Positions 1-5,879 of a stretch of DNA of 5,960 nucleotides are shown piece by piece. Below the pieces are notes generated by a model that was not told where the DNA came from, ran no database searches, and saw only the letters and a program-made list of their open reading frames with translations. Numbering within the stretch: the first letter of the stretch is position 1; every line of letters starts with the position of its first letter. The DNA comes from Cohaesibacteraceae bacterium. GTDB lineage: Bacteria; Pseudomonadota; Alphaproteobacteria; Rhizobiales; Cohaesibacteraceae. Made by a program: the position numbers and the translations under genes. The stretch spans positions 9,597 to 15,556 of the forward strand of contig JAESRR010000031.1 in NCBI GenBank assembly GCA_016764535.1. Direction: 5' to 3'.

Positions 1-63
1 GTCGTATTTGATGAAATCAGCATCACGCATCCCCGTAAATCAAAAATCGTCGGCATAGAATAA
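1..63 (+). CDS. Possible C-terminal end of a gene entering from the left (partial)
   Basis: Frame 1 is open from the window edge to a TAA at 61-63 and would encode about 20 residues ending DEISITHPRKSKIVGIE. Codon choice (several ATC, GTC, GGC, CGT) resembles the confident genes in the window, and a weak hairpin followed by a T run lies just downstream at 75-99, as expected after a gene end. The stretch is too short to assign to any family, and a 20-codon open frame arises often by chance. A competing reading on the minus strand (an ATG at 56 open to the edge) has no ribosome binding site. Confidence 0.3.
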   Translation, partial: VVFDEISITHPRKSKIVGIE

Positions 64-66
64 TTG

Positions 67-96
67 TTGACCGTACGTTATTGAAATCATTACGTT
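67..96 (+). promoter_or_regulatory. Candidate promoter for the HAMP-PAS sensor gene
   Basis: TTGACC (67-72) matches five of six bases of a sigma-70-type -35 box. TACGTT (91-96), after an 18 bp spacer, keeps the T1, A2 and T6 positions of a -10 box. No better pair is visible between 64 and 169. The -10 match is poor, so this is tentative. Confidence 0.25.
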
Positions 97-99
97 TTT
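75..99 (+). terminator. Weak terminator-like hairpin with T tract
   Basis: ACGT-T-AT (75-81) can pair with AT-T-ACGT (89-95), giving a 4+2 bp stem with one T-T mismatch and a loop of about 7 nt, followed directly by TTTTT (95-99). The stem is short and AT-rich, so efficiency would be low. It sits 12 nt after the possible stop at 63 and before the sensor gene. It overlaps a possible promoter for that gene, so the two readings compete. Confidence 0.22.
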
Positions 100-109
100 A
101 GACACATCC

Positions 110-122
110 TAACAGTCTGTTA
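110..122. repeat. Perfect short inverted repeat TAACAG-T-CTGTTA, possible operator
   Basis: Six-base arms TAACAG (110-115) and CTGTTA (117-122) are perfect inverted copies around a single T. The repeat lies 47 bp upstream of the ATG at 170 and downstream of the candidate promoter, a typical place for a repressor site. With a 1-nt centre it cannot form an RNA hairpin easily, so a dimeric DNA-binding protein site is the more natural reading. No regulator is identified. Confidence 0.3.
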
Positions 123-169
123 AGTCATCCTGCTTAAAATTGTATCACTCTGTTGGGTGGGCAGTGTCT

Positions 170-1903
170 ATGGCAAAAAATGGTGAAACACCGACAAAGC
201 GCATCCGGAGTCGAAAACAAACCCATGCCGGTTCCGGAGTTCGTTTAAGTCAGCTAATTCCGCTGATCCTGATTTTTTGTGTTTTCGTTGCCGATCTCGC
301 GGTATTTATACCTCTTTCATTCCAGAATGAAGAACATGCTTTGCTGGAGAAACGCGAGCGCATCCTCGATATGTGGCGCGTAGCATCAGATCCTACAAAC
401 ATCCTGGATATCAATGATGTCATTAGCGTCGGTGATCGACTGATCAACATGAAAGAAATCCACGGTGGTGTGTTGTTTACCAAAACAGGATCGCTTGTTG
501 GCGCATTTGGAATAACTCCCAGACTAACCCTTCAGATGGTTGAGAAGGGCACGCATATCATTCGGGACAACAAAGGCGGCACATTTCTGGATTTATATCT
601 GTCACCTCGAGAAACCGGACTTGCACAACTGGTAATCGTCCGGGTGAACCTGGCGAAACATCTTGCAAAAAGAGACGATCATTTAAAAAATTTGGCAATC
701 TCCATTTTTGCCGCAGGCTTCCTCGCCATATTGCTTGCAACACTGATATTAAAATTCCGCTACATTAATCCAGTCAACAAACTGGTCTCATCGCTAAACA
801 AGGTTGCGCGCTCGCCAGATGAAGCAGACAGATTTCTCCACAAATGGAAACGAAAAGACGAACTTGGCGCGATGGCGCGGGCCTGCGATATTCTGTATCG
901 AAGTCTGGCCCTAGTATATCAGCAGGGACTGGCACTGTTGCGCAATGCAAGACGCCGCAGCGCGCTCCCCATTCTTACCTACGGCGCCGATGAAACCCTG
1001 ATGGAGGCCAATCAGGCTGCTCTGGATTTTTTTGGAGCCAAAAACCTGCATGAATTTCGAAAGATGGACCAGAAATTTATATTTATGCCAGGAAATGAAG
1101 AGAAAGAACGAACAAATATTGCCGATATATCGAGAGAAAAAAATTTCTCGGAGTTTGTCAGCGTGGAATCCACACATGGAACCAGAGAAGTATATCTGGA
1201 TGCAGTGCGGGTCATTCAAGCTGGTACAGACACTCTGAATGGCATATCCGCCACGTTGTTCGATCATACTGAATTCATTATCAAACATAAAAAACTCACC
1301 AGGGAATTCAAGGAACTGGAAGCTGAAAGGGACGATCTGAAGCTGAAAGAAACAGAATTACGTTATGTTCTTGAAAGCTGCATGACATTGATGGCTCATA
1401 ATTTTGGCCCAAAATCAGAAGAGCCATCAACGGAACGCATACTTGTCGATCGCATTCTGGATGAATGGTATCTGGAGGCCGTGGATTGCGGGCTTGTCGC
1501 CGGGCATCTGGATCATGGTGCCATGCCCATGATGATAGGCAATGAAGACGCCATCACCGGGGTTTTTCGACAGGCACTGCTGTTGATTTATGCCAGATCC
1601 CAGTGCACCCAGCCTCAATTGGGGATTGAAGCTGTAAACGGAGATGATGGTGACGTTCTGTACAGGGTTTATGATGCGACGTCTCTCAAGGATATGGCTG
1701 ATAACCTGTTTGCATCAAATCATACATCACATGTAAACTGGTCTCTGCCATTTGCCGCAATGCGCGCTTCGATAAAACGTTGTAACGGCAAGATATTCGA
1801 ATTGGGGGAAACGCCCGATGAGCGGCATTTTATCAAGTTCTCCATGCCGACCAAAATCAACCAAATGAATGTTGCGCCAAGCATCGAGCAAAAAACGGCT
1901 TGA
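170..1903 (+). CDS. Two-TM membrane sensor with HAMP and PAS domains and a degenerate histidine-kinase-like C-terminus
   Basis: The 577-residue protein appears to be an inner-membrane sensor. Order: basic cytoplasmic N-terminus (KRIRSRK, 10-16); TM1 about 29-49; periplasmic domain about 50-173; TM2 about 174-194; HAMP about 196-248 (INPVNKL, later DELGAMA); PAS about 264-368 (ILTYGADETLMEANQAAL to the closing LFDHTE); a charged coiled coil about 370-402; then a region that follows the GHKL ATPase fold at about 458-560. The kinase signatures are missing: there is no H-box with a phosphorylatable HE/HD motif, the N-box Asn position is Arg476 (FRQALLLIYARS), the G1 box reads DATSLKD instead of DxGxG, and the glycine-rich G2 loop is lost (WSLPFAAMRASI), although the following CNGKIFELGETPDERHFIKFSMP strand pattern is kept. 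I infer a pseudokinase that signals by protein contact. ATG 170 is chosen because GGGTGGG lies 8 nt upstream; an in-frame TTG at 140 has no Shine-Dalgarno. The stop is 13 bp from the convergent binding-protein gene. Confidence 0.85.
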   Translation: MAKNGETPTKRIRSRKQTHAGSGVRLSQLIPLILIFCVFVADLAVFIPLSFQNEEHALLEKRERILDMWRVASDPTNILDINDVISVGDRLINMKEIHGGVLFTKTGSLVGAFGITPRLTLQMVEKGTHIIRDNKGGTFLDLYLSPRETGLAQLVIVRVNLAKHLAKRDDHLKNLAISIFAAGFLAILLATLILKFRYINPVNKLVSSLNKVARSPDEADRFLHKWKRKDELGAMARACDILYRSLALVYQQGLALLRNARRRSALPILTYGADETLMEANQAALDFFGAKNLHEFRKMDQKFIFMPGNEEKERTNIADISREKNFSEFVSVESTHGTREVYLDAVRVIQAGTDTLNGISATLFDHTEFIIKHKKLTREFKELEAERDDLKLKETELRYVLESCMTLMAHNFGPKSEEPSTERILVDRILDEWYLEAVDCGLVAGHLDHGAMPMMIGNEDAITGVFRQALLLIYARSQCTQPQLGIEAVNGDDGDVLYRVYDATSLKDMADNLFASNHTSHVNWSLPFAAMRASIKRCNGKIFELGETPDERHFIKFSMPTKINQMNVAPSIEQKTA

Positions 1904-1916
1904 TCCGCACGATTAA

Positions 1917-2975
1917 CTATTGGTCAACCAATTCGATCAAAGGGGTATATTCTGCCTGGGAAATTTTACGAAATCCCCCATCATAGAACGGATCAAGAGC
2001 TTCAAATGCATCCCTGTTTTTTTGTGGCAGTAAAGTCAGAGCCACCGCAATACTGTTTGCAATCGCCTTGTCCATTGACGTGCTGATACTGTGTGGACCA
2101 TGTGGTATGCGCCGCGATTGCCAAAACACCCGCATATCTGCCATGGAAAACATTCCTATAGACACAAGTTTTTGCAACCCGCCCCGACTATATCCCTCTT
2201 CACTATCCCCTGTCAGGGAACTCCAGCTGGCAACAGCGTCAACCTTGTTCTTTTTCAGGGCCTTGAACGCTTCACGCGCTGATTTAAACATTTGAATATC
2301 AGGGAACTCGGTCTTTGTATCAAGACCGCTATGGATCAGGGCATGCCGGGGTAATAAATCACCCGCCGTTGAGCCTTCAAATACCAGAGCAACCCGTTTG
2401 TCTGCAAGATCTCTCAGGTTCGAAATTTTGCTTCCAGCCAGGGAAATCAGAATCGAAAAATACCCGTGTGTACCGTCATCCGATATTGGAACGACAAGAG
2501 GTTTTATACATCGGCACATAACCCATCCTGTTGCAAAACCACCAGCGCTCAGGCGTGCATAATCGACTCTTTTTTCAACGAATGCATCAATCAGCCCCCG
2601 GGTTGTGCGAAAAACCCGGGTATCAAAAACCTGCCCTGTTTCAGTTCCCAGAAATGCCAAAAATGGTTGATAGGAAGCTGCCGTCTTTGTCGATCCCCGG
2701 GGAATGACGATTCCAAACCGAACCGGTTTTGTTTTTTCTTTTTCAGTATTTTGTAATTCACTGTCGCCATCCAGACCCGAACCCTGTTCAGATGAAGGAG
2801 ATGCCCGAATGTCATCTGGAGCAGGTCCAATCTGTTCGACCAAACGCTCCGATTTCCCGATTTCGCTTTGCGGTTCGTCAACAGATTGTTGGGCCAAAAC
2901 GCGGTGAGTTGCGAGCAGCAGCACGCATCCAGCCACAACAACGCACATAAAGACAAGATAAAACTGGTTTTTCAT
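1917..2975 (-). CDS. Exported PhnD-like (phosphonate/phosphate type) solute-binding protein, orphan
   Basis: This 352-residue protein has a hydrophobic export signal (residues 5-23), an acidic, Ser/Pro/Glu-rich linker of about 54 residues (31-84), then a PhnD/transferrin-like periplasmic binding domain from 85 to the end. Family hallmarks are VRFGIVIPRGS at the start, SYQPFLAFL, the GLIDAFVEKRVDYARLS segment, the DDGTHGYFSILI strand, SKISNLRDLADKRVAL and EGSTAGDLLPRHAL. Such proteins capture phosphonates, phosphate-like anions or other small ligands for ABC importers, or present them to sensor kinases. No ATPase or permease gene is in the window, so transport is not supported. Export could be by signal peptidase I (VLA before QQ, cut after 28) or as a lipoprotein (VAGC lipobox, Cys17); hydrophobicity continuing past Cys17 favours the first. 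A CxC pair (Cys154, Cys156) is unusual. Start 2975 is preferred: MKNQ begins a normal signal peptide and an AGG lies about 10 nt upstream, while the ATG at 2993 lacks a ribosome binding site. Confidence 0.85.
   Translation of the reverse strand: MKNQFYLVFMCVVVAGCVLLLATHRVLAQQSVDEPQSEIGKSERLVEQIGPAPDDIRASPSSEQGSGLDGDSELQNTEKEKTKPVRFGIVIPRGSTKTAASYQPFLAFLGTETGQVFDTRVFRTTRGLIDAFVEKRVDYARLSAGGFATGWVMCRCIKPLVVPISDDGTHGYFSILISLAGSKISNLRDLADKRVALVFEGSTAGDLLPRHALIHSGLDTKTEFPDIQMFKSAREAFKALKKNKVDAVASWSSLTGDSEEGYSRGGLQKLVSIGMFSMADMRVFWQSRRIPHGPHSISTSMDKAIANSIAVALTLLPQKNRDAFEALDPFYDGGFRKISQAEYTPLIELVDQ
1919..1932. repeat. Inverted repeat at the convergent gene junction
   Basis: ATTGGT (1919-1924) and ACCAAT (1927-1932) are perfect inverted copies separated by CA. 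It overlaps the stop codon and last codons of the minus-strand binding-protein gene. As RNA it would form a 5 bp stem with a tetraloop in either direction, but no T tract follows on either strand, so it is not a standard intrinsic terminator. It is the only symmetrical element at this 13 bp junction. Confidence 0.3.
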
Positions 2976-3013
2976 ATATGTTTTGCCTGGCATCCGGGGA
3001 AAGCAATGCTACA

Positions 3014-3041
3014 TTGTCATGTCATTCTTTGCACGTATTGC
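3014..3041 (+). promoter_or_regulatory. Candidate promoter for the HAD phosphatase gene
   Basis: TTGTCA (3014-3019) matches five of six bases of a -35 box, and TATTGC (3036-3041) after 16 bp is a partial -10 box. It lies in the 115 bp divergent region between the binding-protein gene and the HAD gene, and would give a leader of roughly 40 nt before the ATG at 3091. I see no convincing promoter pair for the opposite strand in the same region. Confidence 0.35.
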
Positions 3042-3090
3042 GGCATTTTTGTCCCGTGCTCCCCGCAATACCGATTCTTCTGGAGATTTC

Positions 3091-3702
3091 ATGTCATTCA
3101 TTAATACAATTGTTTTCGATATTGGCAACGTTCTACTGAACTGGGACCCTCGCCATGTTTACCGCAATGTATTTGAATCTGAAGAGAAAATGGAGTGGTT
3201 TCTGGCAGAAGTCTGTTCATCAAGCTGGAATGAGGAACAGGATCGTGGTCGGTCATGGGAAGACGCGGAGGCGGAAGCAATATCCCGCCATCCGGAGCAG
3301 GAAAACAACATTAGATTGTTCCGGGCGCGCTGGAGCGAAATGATTCCAACTGCAATTGAGGGAACTGTCTCTCTCAAATCCCGACTAATCAACGCAGATA
3401 TTTTGCAATACGCCATCACAAACTTTGCGACGGACACCTGGAAAGAGGCACAGGAGCTTTACCCATTCCTGACAGAATTTGAAGGAATCGTGGTTTCAGG
3501 TGATGAAAAACTTCTCAAACCAGACCCGGCAATATACAAGATTTTGTTTGACAGATATGGAGTGGATCCATCATCCGCAGTTTTCATTGACGACAAAATG
3601 GATAATGTTGAAGCTGCCAAAAAAACCGGCATGACCGGTATTCATTTCCAAACCCCGCAACAACTGGAACGCGATCTCAAGGCTCTGGGCTTTTCATTCT
3701 AG
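3091..3702 (+). CDS. HAD-family phosphatase, YihX-like (subfamily IA)
   Basis: The 203-residue protein is a cytoplasmic haloacid dehalogenase-superfamily hydrolase. Motif I is VFDIGNVLLNWD with nucleophile Asp10; the +2 position is Gly rather than Asp, as in E. coli YihX (FDLGNV), an alpha-glucose-1-phosphate phosphatase. An alpha-helical cap follows (about 20-90). Motif II is AITNF (Thr110), motif III is Lys143 in LLKPDPAIY, and motif IV is FIDDKMDNVEAA (Asp167, Asp168). Length fits the family (about 200 residues). The substrate is not proved; a sugar phosphate is the best guess from the YihX resemblance and the neighbouring hexose-phosphate mutase. ATG 3091 is chosen because GGAG lies at 3082-3085 and motif I then sits at residue 10. 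An in-frame ATG at 3019 would add 24 residues (MSFFARIAAFLSRAP...) but has no Shine-Dalgarno and overlaps the candidate -35 box. Confidence 0.88.
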   Translation: MSFINTIVFDIGNVLLNWDPRHVYRNVFESEEKMEWFLAEVCSSSWNEEQDRGRSWEDAEAEAISRHPEQENNIRLFRARWSEMIPTAIEGTVSLKSRLINADILQYAITNFATDTWKEAQELYPFLTEFEGIVVSGDEKLLKPDPAIYKILFDRYGVDPSSAVFIDDKMDNVEAAKKTGMTGIHFQTPQQLERDLKALGFSF

Positions 3703-3740
3703 AATACTGGAAAGCCTCTCTCTGGCGCTTCTTAAAATTC

Positions 3741-5240
3741 CTAAATAGTCTGATTGTATGCGCCAACTTCCGGGTTTTCCCGCAATATGCCATCGACGGC
3801 ATGAAACATATCCCGCATCCGTTGTTCGGAAACCGGGCTTTCAACAACAACAACCAGTTCTGGCTTGTTCGAGGAAGCCCGCAACAACCCCCACGTACCG
3901 TCATTGGTTTCGATCCGTATGCCATTGACGGTAATGCAGTCCACAATGGGTGCGCCCGCTATGAGTTCACCGGCGTCTCTCATCGCAAGGACACGTTTGC
4001 AAACCCGGTCAATAACTTCGTATTTGATTTCATCAGCACATTTGGGAGACATTGTCGGTGACCCCCATGTCTGCGGCAATGCTCGCTTCAAATCGGCCAT
4101 CGTCCGGCCCTGACTACGATCCAGCATATCGCACACTGCAAGTGCCGATACGATACCGTCATCATACCCGTTACCCAGTGGGCCATTAAAGAAATAGTGC
4201 CCGGATTTTTCAAAACCGACCAGGGCATTAAGTGCATTCACCTGACGTTTCATGTAGGAATGACCGGTCTTGTGATAATTGGTTTTTGCGCCATTTGCCT
4301 GCAAAACCGGATCAGTATTAAAAAGGCCGGTTGATTTTACATCAACAACAAAGACGGCATCCTTGTGAATAGCGGATAAATCCCGTGCCAGCATCACGCC
4401 AACCTTGTCGGCAAATATTTCTTCGCCTTCATTATCAATCACGCCACATCGATCACCATCTCCGTCAAAACCAAGGCCAACATCAGCGCCTGTTTCCAGC
4501 ACCATGTCCCGCATCGCATGCAGCATTTTCATGTCTTCGGGATTGGGGTTATAACGAGGAAAATTGTAATCTGGATCACAATCCATTTGAACCACTTCAC
4601 ACCCGACAGCTTCCAGCACACGGGGTGCAAATGCACCGGCTGTACCATTGCCACACGCGGCAACCACCTTGAGCGGATTTTTTAGTTTGGGTCGATCGGA
4701 CAGATGAGCAATGTAAGTCTCGGCAAAACCATGTACAATTTCAAGGGACCCGGTGTTACGCAAAACCTGTTTGCCGCCCAGAACAATCTCGCGCAGCATA
4801 TTCATTTCATCGGGGCCAAAAGTAAGTGGTCGATTCGCGCCCATTTTAACGCCGGTCCAGCCGTTTTCATTATGGGATGCCGTGACCATCGCAACCGCCG
4901 GACAATCAAGCGCAAACTGTGCGTAATACGCCATTGGCGACAATGCCAGACCGATATCCCGCACCCGGCAACCTGCAGCCATCAAGCCGGAAACCAGCGC
5001 CATTTTGATAGAACTTGAATATTGCCTGTAATCATGTCCCACGACAATTTCCGGCTTAACACCCAGTTCATGCAATACAGTTCCCAGTCCGGCACCCAGC
5101 GCCTGTATGCCCTGAAGATTGATTTCCTCACCGAACAGCCAGCGCGCATCATATTCACGAAAACCGGTAGGTTTGACCAATATTTCCGATTCAAACTCAA
5201 AAGTATTCTGGGCAATAGCGGATTTGGGAATAGAAAACAT
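3741..5240 (-). CDS. Phosphomannomutase/phosphoglucomutase (alpha-D-phosphohexomutase)
   Basis: This 499-residue cytoplasmic enzyme interconverts mannose-6-P/mannose-1-P and probably glucose-6-P/glucose-1-P, supplying nucleotide sugars for LPS, exopolysaccharide or glycan synthesis. All four active-site loops are present: the phosphoserine loop TASHNENGWTGVKMG (Ser122), the metal loop GFDGDGDR (Asp259, Asp261, Asp263), the sugar-specificity loop GFEKSGH (343-348), and the phosphate-binding loop RASSNKPELVV (454-464). GFREYDARW (26-34) corresponds to the FREYDIRG start of the family. Length is somewhat above the roughly 460 residues of Pseudomonas AlgC. Ser-His-Asn is followed by Glu rather than the more usual Pro, which I associate with alphaproteobacterial members. 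The start is placed at 5240, where AAAGG lies 6 nt upstream; the upstream in-frame ATG at 5279 falls inside the best -10 box. The gene converges on the HAD gene with a 38 bp gap (3703-3740) that has no clear terminator. Confidence 0.95.
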   Translation of the reverse strand: MFSIPKSAIAQNTFEFESEILVKPTGFREYDARWLFGEEINLQGIQALGAGLGTVLHELGVKPEIVVGHDYRQYSSSIKMALVSGLMAAGCRVRDIGLALSPMAYYAQFALDCPAVAMVTASHNENGWTGVKMGANRPLTFGPDEMNMLREIVLGGKQVLRNTGSLEIVHGFAETYIAHLSDRPKLKNPLKVVAACGNGTAGAFAPRVLEAVGCEVVQMDCDPDYNFPRYNPNPEDMKMLHAMRDMVLETGADVGLGFDGDGDRCGVIDNEGEEIFADKVGVMLARDLSAIHKDAVFVVDVKSTGLFNTDPVLQANGAKTNYHKTGHSYMKRQVNALNALVGFEKSGHYFFNGPLGNGYDDGIVSALAVCDMLDRSQGRTMADLKRALPQTWGSPTMSPKCADEIKYEVIDRVCKRVLAMRDAGELIAGAPIVDCITVNGIRIETNDGTWGLLRASSNKPELVVVVESPVSEQRMRDMFHAVDGILRENPEVGAYNQTI

Positions 5241-5277
5241 AAATGGCCTTTCAAGTGCAGAATGCTGATTTCCACAC

Positions 5278-5307
5278 ATAATACGAATTCGCGAATGTCT
5301 AATTCAA
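5278..5307 (-). promoter_or_regulatory. Sigma-70-type promoter of the phosphohexomutase gene
   Basis: Read on the minus strand, TTGAAT (5307-5302) is followed after 18 bp by TATTAT (5283-5278), which matches five of six bases of the -10 consensus. Transcription would start near 5271, giving a leader of about 30 nt that holds the AAAGG ribosome binding site before ATG 5240. The spacer contains the palindrome CGAATTCG (5284-5291). This is the best promoter in the window. Confidence 0.55.
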
Positions 5308-5308
5308 C

Positions 5309-5333
5309 TTAACGTCACATTTAGATGACTTAA
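5309..5333. repeat. Imperfect inverted repeat abutting the -35 box of the mutase promoter
   Basis: TTAACGTCA (5309-5317) and TGACTTAA (5326-5333) are inverted copies with one extra C in the first arm, separated by 8 bp. The repeat ends 1 bp upstream of the -35 hexamer, the usual position of an activator site. The AT-rich arms and lack of a gene needing termination on the plus strand argue against a terminator, though TTTT follows on that strand. Confidence 0.35.
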
Positions 5334-5375
5334 TTTTGTAGAGATCGCCCCAAAAATAAAGCTCTGGTTCGATTA

Positions 5376-5879
5376 TTAACCCTCGAGCAAAAGAGATCGG
5401 CCACGAATTTCCATTTTCTTCAATTTGCGCAACCATGACATCCCGAGCAGTGTAAAATCACTGGTACCTTTGGGACACACAACTGCGCTTATTTTGCGGC
5501 GTGTTATCCCCTTGACCTGGACATCTCGCAACATTGCAGATGCACAACGAATCTTGCCGTTTGCCGTGTTCAATATGCGATTATATTTTAGACTGTGCAC
5601 AGGAATACCAATGCGTTTGGCAATTTCAAACGGCAGGCTGACAACCGATGCGCCAGTATCAACGATCACTTCCACCGGCCTGCCGTTGATGATGGCCTTT
5701 GCATAAAAATTCCCGTTGGCTGAAGCCTTGATAACACCATGACGCTGGGATGCAGCCAGACCCGCTGTTTTTTCTGTACCAGCCCTGGCCGGTTCTGATT
5801 TAATGAATTCCTTCAAAAACATGGGTACGCTTGCAAAAACCCCGGCACACACAAAAGCCATTACCAACAATCGGATCAT
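5376..5879 (-). CDS. Membrane-anchored or secreted retropepsin-like aspartic protease (clan AA type)
   Basis: The 167-residue protein has an N-terminal hydrophobic segment (residues 4-22) that is a signal anchor or signal peptide, a linker of about 25 residues, and a single retropepsin-like domain (about 48-165). The catalytic motif is VDTGASVVSLP with Asp74; a later TANGKIRCASAML segment and the closing LLGMSWLRKL (144-153) match the bacterial clan AA family (TIGR02281 type). A single-domain protein supplies one Asp, so activity would need a homodimer. The active domain should face the periplasm. Caulobacter PerP, which cleaves the polarity factor PodJ, is a characterised relative of this general type, but I cannot say this is its orthologue. 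ATG 5879 is chosen for the AAGGA 6 nt upstream; a TTG just before it is less likely. The start overlaps the upstream stop as TGATG, suggesting translational coupling. No obvious intrinsic terminator follows the stop. Confidence 0.82.
   Translation of the reverse strand: MIRLLVMAFVCAGVFASVPMFLKEFIKSEPARAGTEKTAGLAASQRHGVIKASANGNFYAKAIINGRPVEVIVDTGASVVSLPFEIAKRIGIPVHSLKYNRILNTANGKIRCASAMLRDVQVKGITRRKISAVVCPKGTSDFTLLGMSWLRKLKKMEIRGRSLLLEG

Noticed and set aside
2..22. Near repeat of 2-22 with 4018-4038 (TCGTATTTGAT, three differing bases, ATCAGCA)
   Set aside because: The second copy lies inside the mutase coding region, and an 11-base exact match is expected by chance in a window this size.
1..56. 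Minus-strand frame starting MPTIFDLRG, open to the left edge, faintly like the start of DUF4160 proteins
   Set aside because: No Shine-Dalgarno before the ATG at 56, only 18 codons, and the resemblance stops after the first few residues; the plus-strand tail to 63 has better codon use.
81..92. TTGAAATCATTA as an FNR/CRP-type box
   Set aside because: It does not match TTGAT-N4-ATCAA at the inner positions and has no real symmetry.
120..137. TTAA-N10-TTAA as a possible CtrA site before the sensor gene
   Set aside because: The CtrA motif needs a 7 bp spacer between TTAA half-sites; here it is 10 bp.
911..1288. Long minus-strand frame opposite the sensor gene
   Set aside because: It lies entirely antisense to a well-supported gene, and its product has no recognisable domain or export signal.
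2591..2956. Minus-strand frame overlapping the binding-protein gene in another frame
   Set aside because: It is a shadow of the real gene; the PhnD-family motifs are in the other frame and there is no frameshift to explain.
3703..3740. Terminator between the HAD and mutase genes (AAGCC...GGCGCTT)
   Set aside because: Pairing needs a 2-nt bulge, gives only 5 bp, and no T tract follows.
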